Below, piece by piece: positions 1 through 9,998 of a DNA stretch of 64,000 bases (positions are counted from its first letter, which is position 1; the number at the start of each line of letters is the position of its first letter). Source of the DNA: Cinnamomum chago (lineage: Eukaryota > Streptophyta > Magnoliopsida > Laurales > Lauraceae); assembly GCA_038049695.1 (NCBI GenBank), contig CP142453.1, forward strand, positions 112,834,001 to 112,898,000, given 5' to 3'. The position numbers and the translations under genes were made by a program. A model generated the notes under the pieces. It saw only the letters and a list, made by a program, of their open reading frames with translations, did not search any database and was not told the DNA's origin.

Positions 1-315
1 CCCTCTCTAATTCGATATTGATACCTGTTGTGCATGGGTAATCACACAACCAACCCTTGATAGATGTGTGGACAACTCTTAGCTTACATAATGACATGCC
101 ACGGTCATACAAGAAAACATGAATTTAAGTACAATAATAGCGCTTCAAATCAGCTATGCATAATCAAACCATAGACAGTATACTACACAATAAATCAGAC
201 ACATTGATTGTTACACACGGGGTCACACATTAATTCTTCAATATCATGTAGGAAGGATAACCGCCACAATCTATACATCATAAAGAATATAAAGAACCAA
301 TAAACCATAATTTAA

Positions 316-317
<2 letters not shown>
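1..317. other. AT-rich non-coding DNA, probably intron
   Basis: No coding signal or recognisable repeat is visible. It ends with the 5-bp target site TAAGG (313-317) that is repeated at the far side of the adjacent copia element. It is probably intronic because PI4KA exons downstream lack their 5' partners in this window, but an intergenic position cannot be excluded. Confidence 0.4.
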
Positions 318-373
<56 letters not shown>

Positions 374-639
374 CTGTGAAATGCTTCCAATCGACGCTTC
401 CAATCGACTTACTGTCTTCTTGGATTGCTCTTCTTTATATAGACTTTACATTGCCTAAGTTTAGGCTACAAATCATCAAAGCAAAACCTAATTAAATCTC
501 TAAATATGGTAAGACATCCTAGCATACGATTTAGTCTTGCTGTACAAGTTATGACTAGATCTCATATGTACAAGTGGGCCGGGCCTATTATCATACAAGT
601 GAGCTGGGCCTATTTATCATACAAGTTTACACTTTAACA
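318..639 (-). repeat. copia-1 3' LTR
   Basis: Begins TGAGAGAG and ends TTAACA on the plus strand. Its first about 50 bp are a pure GA microsatellite. It shares most of its sequence with 5458-5831 but has an extra small repeat of 'cttccaatcgac' near 383-406 and lacks the 47-bp duplication of the other LTR. Minus-strand TATA element at 433-442. Confidence 0.9.
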
Positions 640-1646
640 CCCCCCCTCAAATTGATGCGGAGAGTCAACCAGCAACAATTTGCGAACCAAGAATTCATGC
701 CGCAGCCGTGGAAGGCCCTTGGTGAAGATATCAGCAAGCTGGAACTCAGTGGAAATATGGGGAAGAGTAATGACTTTGCGATCATACTCGTCCCGAATGA
801 AGTGACAGTCCACCTCTATATGCTTGGTCTGTTCATGAAACACAAGATTTTCAGTGATTCGAATGGCACTTGTGTTATCAGCATGAAGAGGAGTTGATTG
901 AGTCTGTGAGAATCCAAGCTCTGAGAGCAACCCACATAGCCATAGGATCTCAGATCAAGCGGAAGACATGGCGCGGTATTCTGATTCCGTGGAAGATTTT
1001 GAGACTTTATCTTGTTTTTTACATTTCCAGGATATCAAGGCGTCTCCCAAGTAAATGCACCATCCTGTGGTAGAGCGGCGTGTGTCCGGACAGCCGGCCC
1101 AATCCGCGTCAGAATAAGCAGTGAGTGTAAGCGGTGTGCCAACTGGAAAAAATAAGCCACGGGTAGAGGTACAAGGATATATCGAATAATCCATTTGACT
1201 GCCGCCAAATGATGATGCCGCGGGACCGTCATAAACTGATTGACCAGATTAACAGCATAAGAGATATCTGGTCGGGTGATGGTTAGGTAGACAAGGCTAC
1301 CAACTAACTGACGATAAAATGTAGGATCAGGAAGGAGCTCTCCGTCTTGTTGACGAAGCTTGACATTCACTTCCAAAGGGATGTCAACTGGGCTATAATC
1401 ACCTAGATCGGCGAGAGCCACTAGGTCAGTAGCGTATTTGTGTTGATGTAGAAACAAACCTTTCTTTGATTGATGAACTTCTAAACCCAAGAAATAATTC
1501 AAAGGTCCCAAATCCTTCATATGAAACGTATCTTGCAGAGCGGCCCGTATCTGTCGAATCATATCACTGTGTGGGCCAGTAATAATGATATCATCGACAT
1601 ACACAAGGAGAATTGTGGATCCTCTGGATGAATGAATCGTGAACAT
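634..1646 (-). pseudogene. copia-1 C-terminal reverse transcriptase and RNase H remnants
   Basis: Three minus-strand fragments in different frames continue the polyprotein. 1646-1035 has LLVYVDDIIITG (RT active site). 1194-955 carries the RNase H start (YSDADWAGCPDTRRST, SSTESEYRAMS). 930-634 carries the RNase H end (LHADNTSAI, HIEVDCHFIRD, ADIFTKGL). Frameshifts near 1650, 1100 and 940 separate them. The polypurine tract and 3' LTR follow directly. Confidence 0.87.
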
Positions 1647-1664
1647 CGAAGGATCATACGGGCT

Positions 1665-3585
1665 CTATATAAAAGAAAGCCGAAGGAGAGTGGTACGGAA
1701 CTTGTCAAACGAGGCTCTGGGCGCCTGTTTAAGGCCATATAAGGAGCGTCGTAAACGAGCGACATCGGTCTTGGAAGAAGAAGGAATTCCCTGAGGGTGA
1801 CGCATATAGACTTCCTCTTTAAGATCCCCATGAAGAAATGCATTCTTCACATCCATCTGATACAGGGGCCACGACTGAGAAGCGGCTATTGCAAGAACTT
1901 TACGTACAGTTGTCATTTTGGCCATCGGAGCAAAAGTCTCCTCATAGTCGATACCATACTCCTGCCTGTTTCCAAGTGCAACCAGGTGGGCTTTGTAGCG
2001 ATCCAAGGATTCATCAGATTTCAATCTCACCGAGTATACCCATTTGCATCCAATGGGTTTGACAGATGAAGGACAAGGAACAACATCCCATGTATGATTT
2101 GTTTGAAGAGCGGTAAGTTTTTCCTGCATAGCCTGTATCCAACAATCATGCTGTACTTCCTGAGAGTACGAGTTAGGGATAGAAACAGAAGACAAAGTGG
2201 TTAATAATGAAGCATGTGTAAAGCCATAACGATCAGGTGGCCTGATGTGGCGAGTGGATCGGCGAAGAGCAGGAGGCTCCGGAGGTGGATCAGGTGCAGG
2301 AATGGTAGGCGTAGGGAGAGACCTAGAGGCAGAATCAGCTGTAACCTTCAGTCGTTCATACACAAAATTCGGCCTACAACAAGTAACCGGTTGAGGCATT
2401 GCATCTGAAAAGGGTGGTAAAAAAGATAAAGGGACAGAGTCATTCGAATCACCATGCCTTGGAAAGAAATACTGATTTTCAAAAAACATGACATTGCGAG
2501 ACACCCGAATTCTTTTGGCTGTAGGATCATAACATAGATAGCCTTTTTGATTAAGAGCGTACCCAAGAAAGGCACATATGGAGGACTGTGCTGTTAACTT
2601 AGTGCGCTCAGTGGGAGGGAGAAGGACAAAACACACACACCCAAAGGGACGAAGATGATCATGAAGAGGATGTTTTTGAAAAAGTCTAAAAAAAGGTTTC
2701 TGGTTGCCTAATCTAGAGGAAGGTAAACGATTTATTACATGCACAGCGGTTGAGAGGACTTCGGGCCAAAACCTAGTGGGAACAGAAGAAGCTAACAAGA
2801 GGGAACGAGCAGTATCTAAAAGATGTCGGTTTTTTCGTTTAGACACACCATTTTGTTGGGGGGTGTAGGGACAAGATCGCTGGGAGATAATTCCTTTGGA
2901 TTGCAAAAATAGTTGAAAGTCCTTAGAAACATACTCCCCCCCCGAATCAGATATAAGAATTTTAATGGTAGTTGAAAATTGATTCTCAACATCAGACAAG
3001 AAAACCTTAAAAATTGAGAAAACATCAGACTTAGAATGCAAAAAATAAATCCAAGTAAAACGACTATAATCATCAATGAATGTAACAAAGTATTTATAAT
3101 GAGAATGAGAGATAACAAGTGGAATACCCCAGACATCACTATGAACAGTATCAAAACATTTCAGAGCTAAAGAATCATGAAGAGGAAACAGAAGGGTTTT
3201 CCCTTTCCCCATCTTGCAGCTATCACAATTAGAAGAAACATCCTTAAAAGAAACTTTATTATCATTAATTAAACCAGAATTTAATAAAAACATCAAAGTT
3301 TTCGAATTAGGATGTCCTAAACGATTATGCCACAACTGGCATTTATTATGACTAGAATGAGAAAGCAAAGCAAACTCTGAAGGGGGGCCTTTCTTGTGAC
3401 GAACTCTGGAGAGGAAACAGTCGTCCCTGCTTAGGGCCCTTCGCCAGCACCTTCCCCGATACTTGATCCTGCACAACACAACCAGAGCGAGAAAAAAGAA
3501 TGGAGCAATTATTATCAACAAGTTGACCAACTGATAACAAATTTGTGGTTAAGCGAGGGGAAAGAAAAACATTATGCAAGGGCAA
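1665..3585 (-). pseudogene. copia-1 integrase and N-terminal reverse transcriptase
   Basis: Open frames 3585-3352 and 3530-1665 overlap in different phases, marking a frameshift near 3350-3530. The long frame holds the GAG-pre-integrase zinc finger (LWHNRLGH...CDSCKMGK) and integrase core signatures (FIDDYSRF, ISDSGGEY). It continues into RT (CKWVYSVRLK, YQMDVKNAFLHGDL, SLYGLKQAPR). At the usual integrase motif NGVAERK the sequence reads NGVSKRK, so the catalytic Glu of the D,D-35-E triad is replaced by Lys. The frame ends just before the RT catalytic YVDD segment. Confidence 0.88.
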
Positions 3586-3667
3586 GGAGTGAGGAACGTG
3601 GCCAATAGCGGTAATGGGAACACTGCCACCATCAGCAGTATTGATGTAGAGGTCTCCATCATACGTC

Positions 3668-4753
3668 CTAATGAGTCATATTGGCAGGAGAGTGTGTCAT
3701 ATGATTGGAGGCCCCTGAATCAATATACCAGGTGGATACTGAAGATTTTGGTTTACCTGACAGGCCAAGTGCAGAGAAAGCATTTATGATCATTTGTTGG
3801 ACCATTTCAGGAGTAAGGGTAGAAGAAGAAGTGGCAGCAGGTGGTGCAGGCATGACTAGTGAAGAAGCTTCAGGTGGTGCAAGCATGACTGGTGAAGAAG
3901 CTTCAGGAAGATGTGCAGAATAGGCTCTCTGTTGTTGTGGCCTATTCTGAGGTCGTGTCCGGCATTCCGGAAGAACATGACCTTTGGTTTTGCAGTAGGA
4001 ACAAAACTTCTGGTTGCACTGAGTGGAAACATGTCCGAGTTTTTTATAGCAAAAACATTTCACCTTGCTCATGTCTCGGGCTTGGGGCTTACCCCGGGCT
4101 ATATAAGCAACATCGATAGGAGCCGCCTGAGGAGCAGTCTGTGTAAGTGTTGTCTGAGTCACCAAGCGCTGTTCCTCTCTAAGGAGTTCGCCCAAACATG
4201 ATTTGAGTGAGGGGGATGGCACCTTGCTCATTAAGTTGGAGAGGACAGTTTCAAATTGTGGCCGTAACTTCATCAGAAACTGATCCCGCTGACTTGTTTG
4301 ATGGATCTCTTGAAAAGAGGCTAAGGAGGCAGTGGGGAGGTCAGCATAAATAATTTCAGCATAATCAGTCCACAGACTTGTAAATTGAGAGTAGTAATCC
4401 TGTATCGACAAGGTCCCTTGAACAAACTGCGAGATTTCATGTTCTAAATGAAACCGTCGAGTAGAATTTTCCTGTAAATATATCTTCTTTAAATAAAGCC
4501 ACATTTCTTTGGCAGTCTTGTATGGGCGAAGGTTCAGGATAAACTGTGGATCGACGGATCCCAATATCCAAGTCATGATCTGGCAATCTTTAACCTCCCA
4601 TTTAGCGAGAAGCTTATCATCAGTAGGTTTGAGATCCGAACCATCAAGATGTCCCCAGAGTTCTTTACCCTTAAGGTAAATTTGAAATTGAAAAGACCAA
4701 GTGGTATAGTTTTTACCATTAAACTTGATCAGAGTGATATCATTTTTCTCCAT
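3668..4753 (-). pseudogene. copia-1 gag and start of protease
   Basis: A 361-residue frame starting MEKNDITLIKFNGKNY. The N-terminal two thirds match plant copia Gag (the region with 'YTTWSFQFQIYLKGKELW'). Two zinc knuckles follow around residues 233-265 (CFCYKKLGHVSTQC and CSYCKTKGHVLPEC). Near residue 345 comes the aspartic protease motif WYIDSGASNHMT with the catalytic Asp intact. A stop follows soon after the protease motif, and the rest of the protease continues in other frames toward 3585. Gag packages the RNA; the protease would cleave the polyprotein. Confidence 0.88.
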
Positions 4754-5445
4754 AATATCAATGCAGAGATATACTTAGAAAAAAACAGCAACAAGCAGCA
4801 ATCCTACTACCAGCACAATAAATTGCAACTCGAAAACACACTAATTAGAGATCCAGAGTATTCAAAATAGCAGTGTATCGCCAAAAATTCACAGAAGATC
4901 AGAATCTGTGATGTAATCTGAGATGATTTCACTAACCCAGCATGATGGAGGCAGTTGTAGTTGCTGAGAGATGCATTCAACAAAGTTTGCCCCAGAACAG
5001 AAAAAAACAGTGCCTGACGACCTAGAGTTTTTGTGCAGGAGAGATGCGTGGGCCCCACCGCTTGGTCCAATCACAGATCAGAGGACATCATCCTGGAGGA
5101 GATCAAAAGTGTGTCCTCTAGTCCAAGTTTGATGGGATTTGGATAAATATCCACAAAGTTGTACGGTGGAGATGAAATCCTTTTGAGAGAAAAACACCAA
5201 AGTTGCCAGATGAAGAAGATGATGAATGGCACCTTATCAGATGAGAAAAAAATCCAGAAAATCTTCAAAATAACTTTGAAGAGTAGTCGATCATCACCAT
5301 GTAGGTTGTTGGCTACAAGTGATTGATCAGAGATGGGCCACCTTGATCAGAGATACTCTAGGCAGAGAGAAGAGAAGAAACAAAGAGATAACTCTTAATT
5401 AACGAAGGAAGCCTCTCAGAGGGAATTAGATTTCTTAGAACCAAA
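4754..5445 (-). other. untranslated leader of copia-1
   Basis: About 690 bp between the primer site and the gag start codon. Short open frames here have no retroelement similarity and look like chance. Confidence 0.6.
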
Positions 5446-5456
5446 GCTCTGATACC

Positions 5457-5457
<1 letters not shown>
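5446..5457 (-). other. primer binding site of copia-1
   Basis: GCTCTGATACCA on the plus strand is the reverse complement of TGGTATCAGAGC, the standard plant retrotransposon site complementary to initiator tRNA-Met. It sits immediately inside the 5' LTR. Confidence 0.9.
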
Positions 5458-5531
<74 letters not shown>

Positions 5532-5831
5532 TTGTGAAATGCTTCCAATCAACTTACTGTCTTCTTGGATTGCTCTTCTTTATATAGACTTTTCATTGCC
5601 TAAGTTTAGGCTACAAATCATCTTCTTTATATAGACTTTTCATTGCCTAAGTTTAGGCTACAAATCATCACAGCAAAACCTAATTAAATCTCTAAATATG
5701 GTAAGACATCCTAGCATACGATTTAGTCTTGCTGTACAAGTTATGACTGGATCTCATATGTACAAGTGGGCTGGACCTATTATCATACAAGTGAGCTGGG
5801 CCTATTTTTTATACAAGTTTACACTTTAACA
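5458..5831 (-). repeat. copia-1 5' LTR
   Basis: This is the promoter-bearing LTR of the minus-strand element, directly next to the primer site. It opens with a GA tract of about 70 bp (5458-5528) and carries a 47-bp direct duplication (unit starts 5575 and 5622) that doubles the minus-strand TATA box CTATATAAAG (5578-5587 and 5625-5634). It ends TTAACA at 5831. Confidence 0.9.
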
Positions 5832-6317
5832 TAAGGTTGACTACAAGTACAAGATGTACATAGCATCAACCATCCTCCTTTTAAGTTCAGGATTTTCAGG
5901 TCAATACCATGTTTTTTTCCCATTTAATTGAATTAAGATTTTAGCATTCAGCAACTTACATTAGTTATCCATAACAACATTACGCAATCAACACCCTAAG
6001 AAACTGTTGGTTTGATCAATCCTAATGTCCTAGACCTGGGGTTTCTATTATTTTACGGCCACGTTATTGGTTATTCTTATATAGCCACATTATCGGTTCA
6101 GATCTGAATCCTCTTTTTAAGATTTTCAATTCATCTCTTGATCCCTGAATTCCTTACAAAATAATGCACATGATAAAAAATGGAAGTTCCTCTGAAATTC
6201 AATCAAGGCCAGCCCCTAATTAGGGGTTCAACTACTGTCCAAAACCTGTTATGATGTTCGGCCAACCGGAGACCCAAGGATTGGGGTTCTATCGAGGGTA
6301 GAATCCTAGGGAAATTT
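5832..6317. other. non-coding spacer between LTR elements
   Basis: Starts with the right TSD of copia-1 (TAAGG). No open frame of note and no recognised repeat. Confidence 0.4.
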
Positions 6318-7400
6318 TGATGCAGCCAAGTAATGGATCCTGATAGTTTGTGAACCCAATACCCTATAAATCCTTAATCAAACAACTTTCTACGCAAATA
6401 CAAGGAACTAGTAGTAGATTAACTCACCATAAACGGTGACTAATCCGCTGTAACTTCAATCTGATAGAGATTCAATCAATCCAAGGAGAAGAGAATAAAG
6501 GGAATATACTTTCATTCATTTTTTTTTTTTAATTGCTTACAACCCTTATATTTATAATACCCCTCAATCCCATACATTTAGCGGTCAATCCCTTCAATCA
6601 CTCATTCCTCTCAATTCCATACATTAAGCAATCAATCCCCTCAATCACTCATTCCTCTCAATCCCATTCATTAAGCAGTCACTTCCCTCAACAAGTGTAA
6701 CGCCCCACCCTATACGTATGCATGATATTGTCTGCTTTGGCCCACGTGCCTCACGGTTTTGTTTCTGATGAGCCTCATCGACTATAGAGAGGAAAGTGAA
6801 TGAGATTATACATAGAGCTTATACCCTTATCTTGCATGAGGCCTTTTGGTGGGTTGAGACCCACCATAAACAAAACCTTGAGGCCCGCGGGCCAAAGCGG
6901 ACAATATCATGCATGCGTGTAGGGTGGAGCGTTACAAATGGTATCAGAGCCGACTTTCGACTAGTTCGAGTATGGGTCCCTGTTGTGGTCTGGTGCAAGT
7001 GGGTGAGTTTCCATGTGAGTGGGCCAAGAGAGCTGGCAGGCTAAAGGGATTGGCAGGCTGCTGCACAGGGACGTGCAGCCCGAAGGAGGGTGGATTGTGA
7101 TGCCCTGGAATCCCACATCGACTATAGAGAGGAAAGTGAATGAGATTATATGTAGAGCTTACACCCTTACCTTGCATGAGGCCTTTTGGTAGGTTGAGGC
7201 CCACGAGAAACAAAATCGTGAGGCCCGTGGGCCAAAGCGGACAATATCATGTATGTGTGTAGGGTGGAGTGTTACAACAAGCTTTGACCTAAATGACATA
7301 TAACACGCTAGAATTATAAAAGGCTCATGTAAATGTCTGTTCTGCCAAACCAGCCTATAATAATAAAATTTATTAAATATTTTGGCCATTTGCTCCTGCA
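6318..7400 (-). repeat. left LTR of the LARD-like element, split by a TRIM
   Basis: Matches 8443-8974 in two blocks, 6318-6695 and 7282-7400, with the inserted TRIM plus one TSD copy between. Without the insert it is about 500 bp. It contains repeated 'ctcattcctctcaatccc' motifs also present in the other LTR. Confidence 0.75.
6696..7276 (+). mobile_element. TRIM (terminal-repeat retrotransposon in miniature)
   Basis: 581 bp bounded by TSD ACAAG (6691-6695 and 7277-7281). LTR1 6696-6936 ends GTTACA and is followed by the tRNA-Met primer site TGGTATCAGAGCC (6939-6951). After about 160 bp comes a purine tract (near 7082-7097) and LTR2 7098-7276, also ending GTTACA. No coding capacity. The two LTRs agree over their last about 180 bp but differ at the start: LTR1 begins with an inverted copy of its own end. 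The copy of this site in the other LTR at about 8860 lacks the insert. Confidence 0.88.
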
Positions 7401-7611
7401 TCAAGCTCCCACACTTGGAGAGGACTCGTCCTTGAGTTAGCTTCGACTTTACATTGCTTTGCTTCCCACTTCCTTTCCTGTTGCAACTCGTCCACATCAA
7501 TCCCTTGATTTTCGGGCTGCACCTCTACATGTCTTAATAAAATATAGGACTCCGAGATTGTCTTCAGGTGGTATATTTGCAAAAACCATAAGTTATATCC
7601 ATCCAATCCAC

Positions 7612-8301
7612 CTAGTGTATTCTTATCCATTGATGCACGACCAAATCATGGATGAATTTCAAATATAATTGTTGCGGATGGACCTGACTAAATGGATCAT
7701 CAATCTTGTGGTTCTTTTTATACCAATTTGTTGTGAAGGCAACAATAAGGTCTAACATAATGCCCTTTGAATCTGACTTGAGACTGTTGAGGTAGGCTTC
7801 ATAGAAGATTGAAGCGCCAATTCCACCATTAGGATACACATCAAAAACAGATTCACCATCCTGATATAAATAAAAAATCGGTTGATCTATGACATCATCG
7901 TCTTGATAGACACCAAAGAGCGGTGTATCATCAATAACATTATATTAAGATTTGTCAAAGATATGATCGTATACAATATCTTCATCTTCATAGGTATCAA
8001 ATTTCGGAGTGTCATCCTCATCTTGATCTTCATCATAGATTGAGTGATCGACACATTCATCGTCGCTATCTTCATCAAATATCGAATGCTTAAACCAATC
8101 GCCTTCCTTTGATGTCAAAGATCGGCCACCATCACTGTAGAACATCTCATCATCACTATCTTCATCCGATCCATCATTATAAATCGGATCATCAGTGTCA
8201 CCATCATATGATGACTTATCAAACGGCTGATCCTGTGGTTCAAATCTGCCCAAACATCGGGTCATGACATAAGCCTGCCTGCGTAGATCCTGGATTTTCA
8301 T
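7612..8301 (-). pseudogene. acidic gag-pol linker-like remnant inside the LARD-like element
   Basis: Minus-strand frames 8301-7945 (118 residues) and 7839-7612 are rich in Asp and Glu, with repeated motifs such as HSIYDEDQDEDDTPKF and a later VYPNGG. Such acidic 'YDE/FDxD' repeats are known from linker regions of plant Ty3-type polyproteins; that assignment is by resemblance only. No catalytic domain is present and stops interrupt the frame. Confidence 0.4.
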
Positions 8302-8442
8302 TTCTTGCGGGTGAGAAGGGTTTTCTCCTTCGTTCTTAACGTTCTGCCTACGAACACAATTTCTTCAGGGAGGCTTTTGAAAAATGGAGAATGACAAATC
8401 ACAGAATCAATCAATTAGAATTCTTTGGCTCTGATACCAAAA

Positions 8443-8974
8443 TGATGCAGCCAAGTAATGGATCCTGATAGATTGTGAACCCATTAGGGCCAATACCCTA
8501 AATCCTTAATCAAACAACTTTCCACACAACTAAAAGGAGGGGGTAACAAATTAACTTTCCACAAATGGTGACTAATCCACAGTAACTTCAATCCAATGGA
8601 GATTCAATCAATCCAAGGAGAAGAGAATAACGGGTATGTACTTTCATCCATTTTTTTTTTTTCAATTGCTTACAACCCTTATATTTATAATTCCCCTCAA
8701 TCCCATACATTAAGCCGTCAATCCCTTCAATCACTCGCTCCTCTCAATCCCATACATTAATCAATCAATCCTCAATCAATCCCATCAATCACTCATTCCT
8801 CTTAATCCTCTGAATCACTCATTCCTCTCATTCCCATACATTAAGCAATCACTCCCCTCAACAAGCTTTGACCAATAACATGCTAGAATTATAAAAGACC
8901 CATGCAAATGTTTGTTTTGCCAAACCAGCCCATAATAATAAAATTTATTTAATATTTTGGCCATATGCTCGTGC
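8443..8974 (-). repeat. right LTR of the LARD-like element
   Basis: About 532 bp, uninterrupted. It shows the pre-insertion state of the site where the TRIM entered the other LTR ('cccctcaacaagctttgacc'). Confidence 0.75.
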
Positions 8975-9808
8975 ATAAAATATTTCAGCCAACATCTAGT
9001 ACCCAACTGCTAAGGTTCGAATGAACCCCTAGGCTCAAATCTCGGTTTGGCTGCCCCAAAACCCCAAGTTGAAGTTTCGGCCATCCTGGATTTTGGACTT
9101 GGGTTTTGGTTGGGTTCCATGTTCCCCTACCCAATGATCATCTACATCTGCGCAATTCAATAAAAAACTCTACTAAGCACTAATTATCACACAGCCATGG
9201 TCTAGTAATTAGGGTTCTTGAAAACTCAGATTTAGAGAAAACTTCATGGTTTTGCAAATACAATTTGAATGCTACTCACCTTTGGTAGTGGAAGTTGCCC
9301 TAGCAATATGAGGGAGGCTATAGGTCATTTGAAAAAGGCTCCCTCGGCTGGTTCTCTTCTTCTCCTTGTCTTCCTTCTAGGGTTTGGCCAATCTCTTGTC
9401 CAAAACTAGGGTGTGGAGTGGGGAAAACAACAACTAAGAGAGTTAGAGAGGAAGAGAAGGTCCTTGGATGGGGATATAGCTTCACATGATGGTTTTTTAT
9501 TCCATTAACAGTTGGCAATCTAGTTTGAAAGAGGAAAGGATTCATTGCTCTATGGGGATTGGGGAATGCATGCGCACCATTCAATTTCCAATGGGTTTTG
9601 TGCGCAGTGAGGCCAATCTTTCTTATTAAATCGTTGGGCCCTTCTATTAAAATAAAGCTACAATTAAACTAACATCTATGGGTCCCATCTCTCTCATGTA
9701 CATGACTAATTCTCATAAGCCCACCTTCCCATGGTTTTTATGCATGATGATCTATATAATTTTTTTTAGCATTTTTCTAATCAAGTTAACATTTTGTACA
9801 TGTTTCAG
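8975..9808. other. PI4KA1: non-coding DNA upstream of the first visible PI4KA exon
   Basis: AT-rich and without recognised repeats. It ends in a pyrimidine-rich stretch and the acceptor TTTCAG at 9803-9808, so at least its right part is intron. Confidence 0.6.
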
Positions 9809-9998
9809 AGCCTCGTTGGGTTGGTTTGCTTATGAACCAGAATGGTATGACACGAATGATAAGAGTTTTGCTCAGAGTGAAGCTCAATCGGTTTCCATAT
9901 TCGTCCAACATCTTATCAATGATCGAGTGGATATTCCTCAATCTGATACATCTTCGAAAGGAAGAGGACGTGAGAATGGAAGTTCTTTCACTACTACG
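9809..9998 (+). CDS. PI4KA1: PI4KA exon (first visible)
   Basis: Encodes the segment with [13 protein letters not shown] and the linker [14 protein letters not shown], then a Ser/Gly-rich stretch. The acceptor at 9807-9808 leaves one base of a split codon, so an upstream exon must exist. Confidence 0.92.

Larger units (their letters stand above)
318..5831 (-). mobile_element. Ty1/copia LTR retrotransposon (copia-1), complete but decayed
   Basis: Two LTRs (318-639 and 5458-5831) flank gag, protease, integrase, RT and RNase H remnants, all readable on the minus strand. Identical 5-bp target site duplications TAAGG lie at 313-317 and 5832-5836. The tRNA-Met primer site GCTCTGATACCA (5446-5457, minus-strand TGGTATCAGAGC) abuts the right LTR. 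A polypurine tract, seen as CCCCCCCTC at 640-648, abuts the left LTR. The copia order PR-IN-RT-RNH is clear. Several frameshifts split the polyprotein and the integrase has lost a catalytic residue, so it is not autonomous now. Confidence 0.93.
6318..8974 (-). mobile_element. internally deleted LTR retrotransposon (LARD-like), minus strand
   Basis: Long direct repeats starting TGATGCAGCCAAGTAATGG at 6318 and 8443 and ending at 7400 and 8974 behave as LTRs. A primer site GGCTCTGATACCA (8427-8439, minus) abuts the right one, and a purine-rich stretch on the minus strand (7401-7420) abuts the left. Only about 1 kb lies between them and no RT or integrase is visible. I found no matching 5-bp target site duplication, so the outer ends are approximate. 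A 581-bp TRIM interrupts the left LTR. Confidence 0.75.

Noticed and set aside
5446-5457. tRNA-like sequences at several places (5446, 6939, 8427, 11218, 37264)
   Set aside because: They are 12-18 bp primer binding sites of retroelements, not tRNA genes; no cloverleaf or A/B box pair surrounds them.
5358-5552. Open frame of repeated Leu-Ser on the minus strand
   Set aside because: A translation of the GA/TC microsatellite in the LTR.
6318-8974. 5-bp target duplication for the LARD-like element
   Set aside because: Flanks AATTT and TAAAA do not match; the ends may be eroded, so no TSD is claimed.
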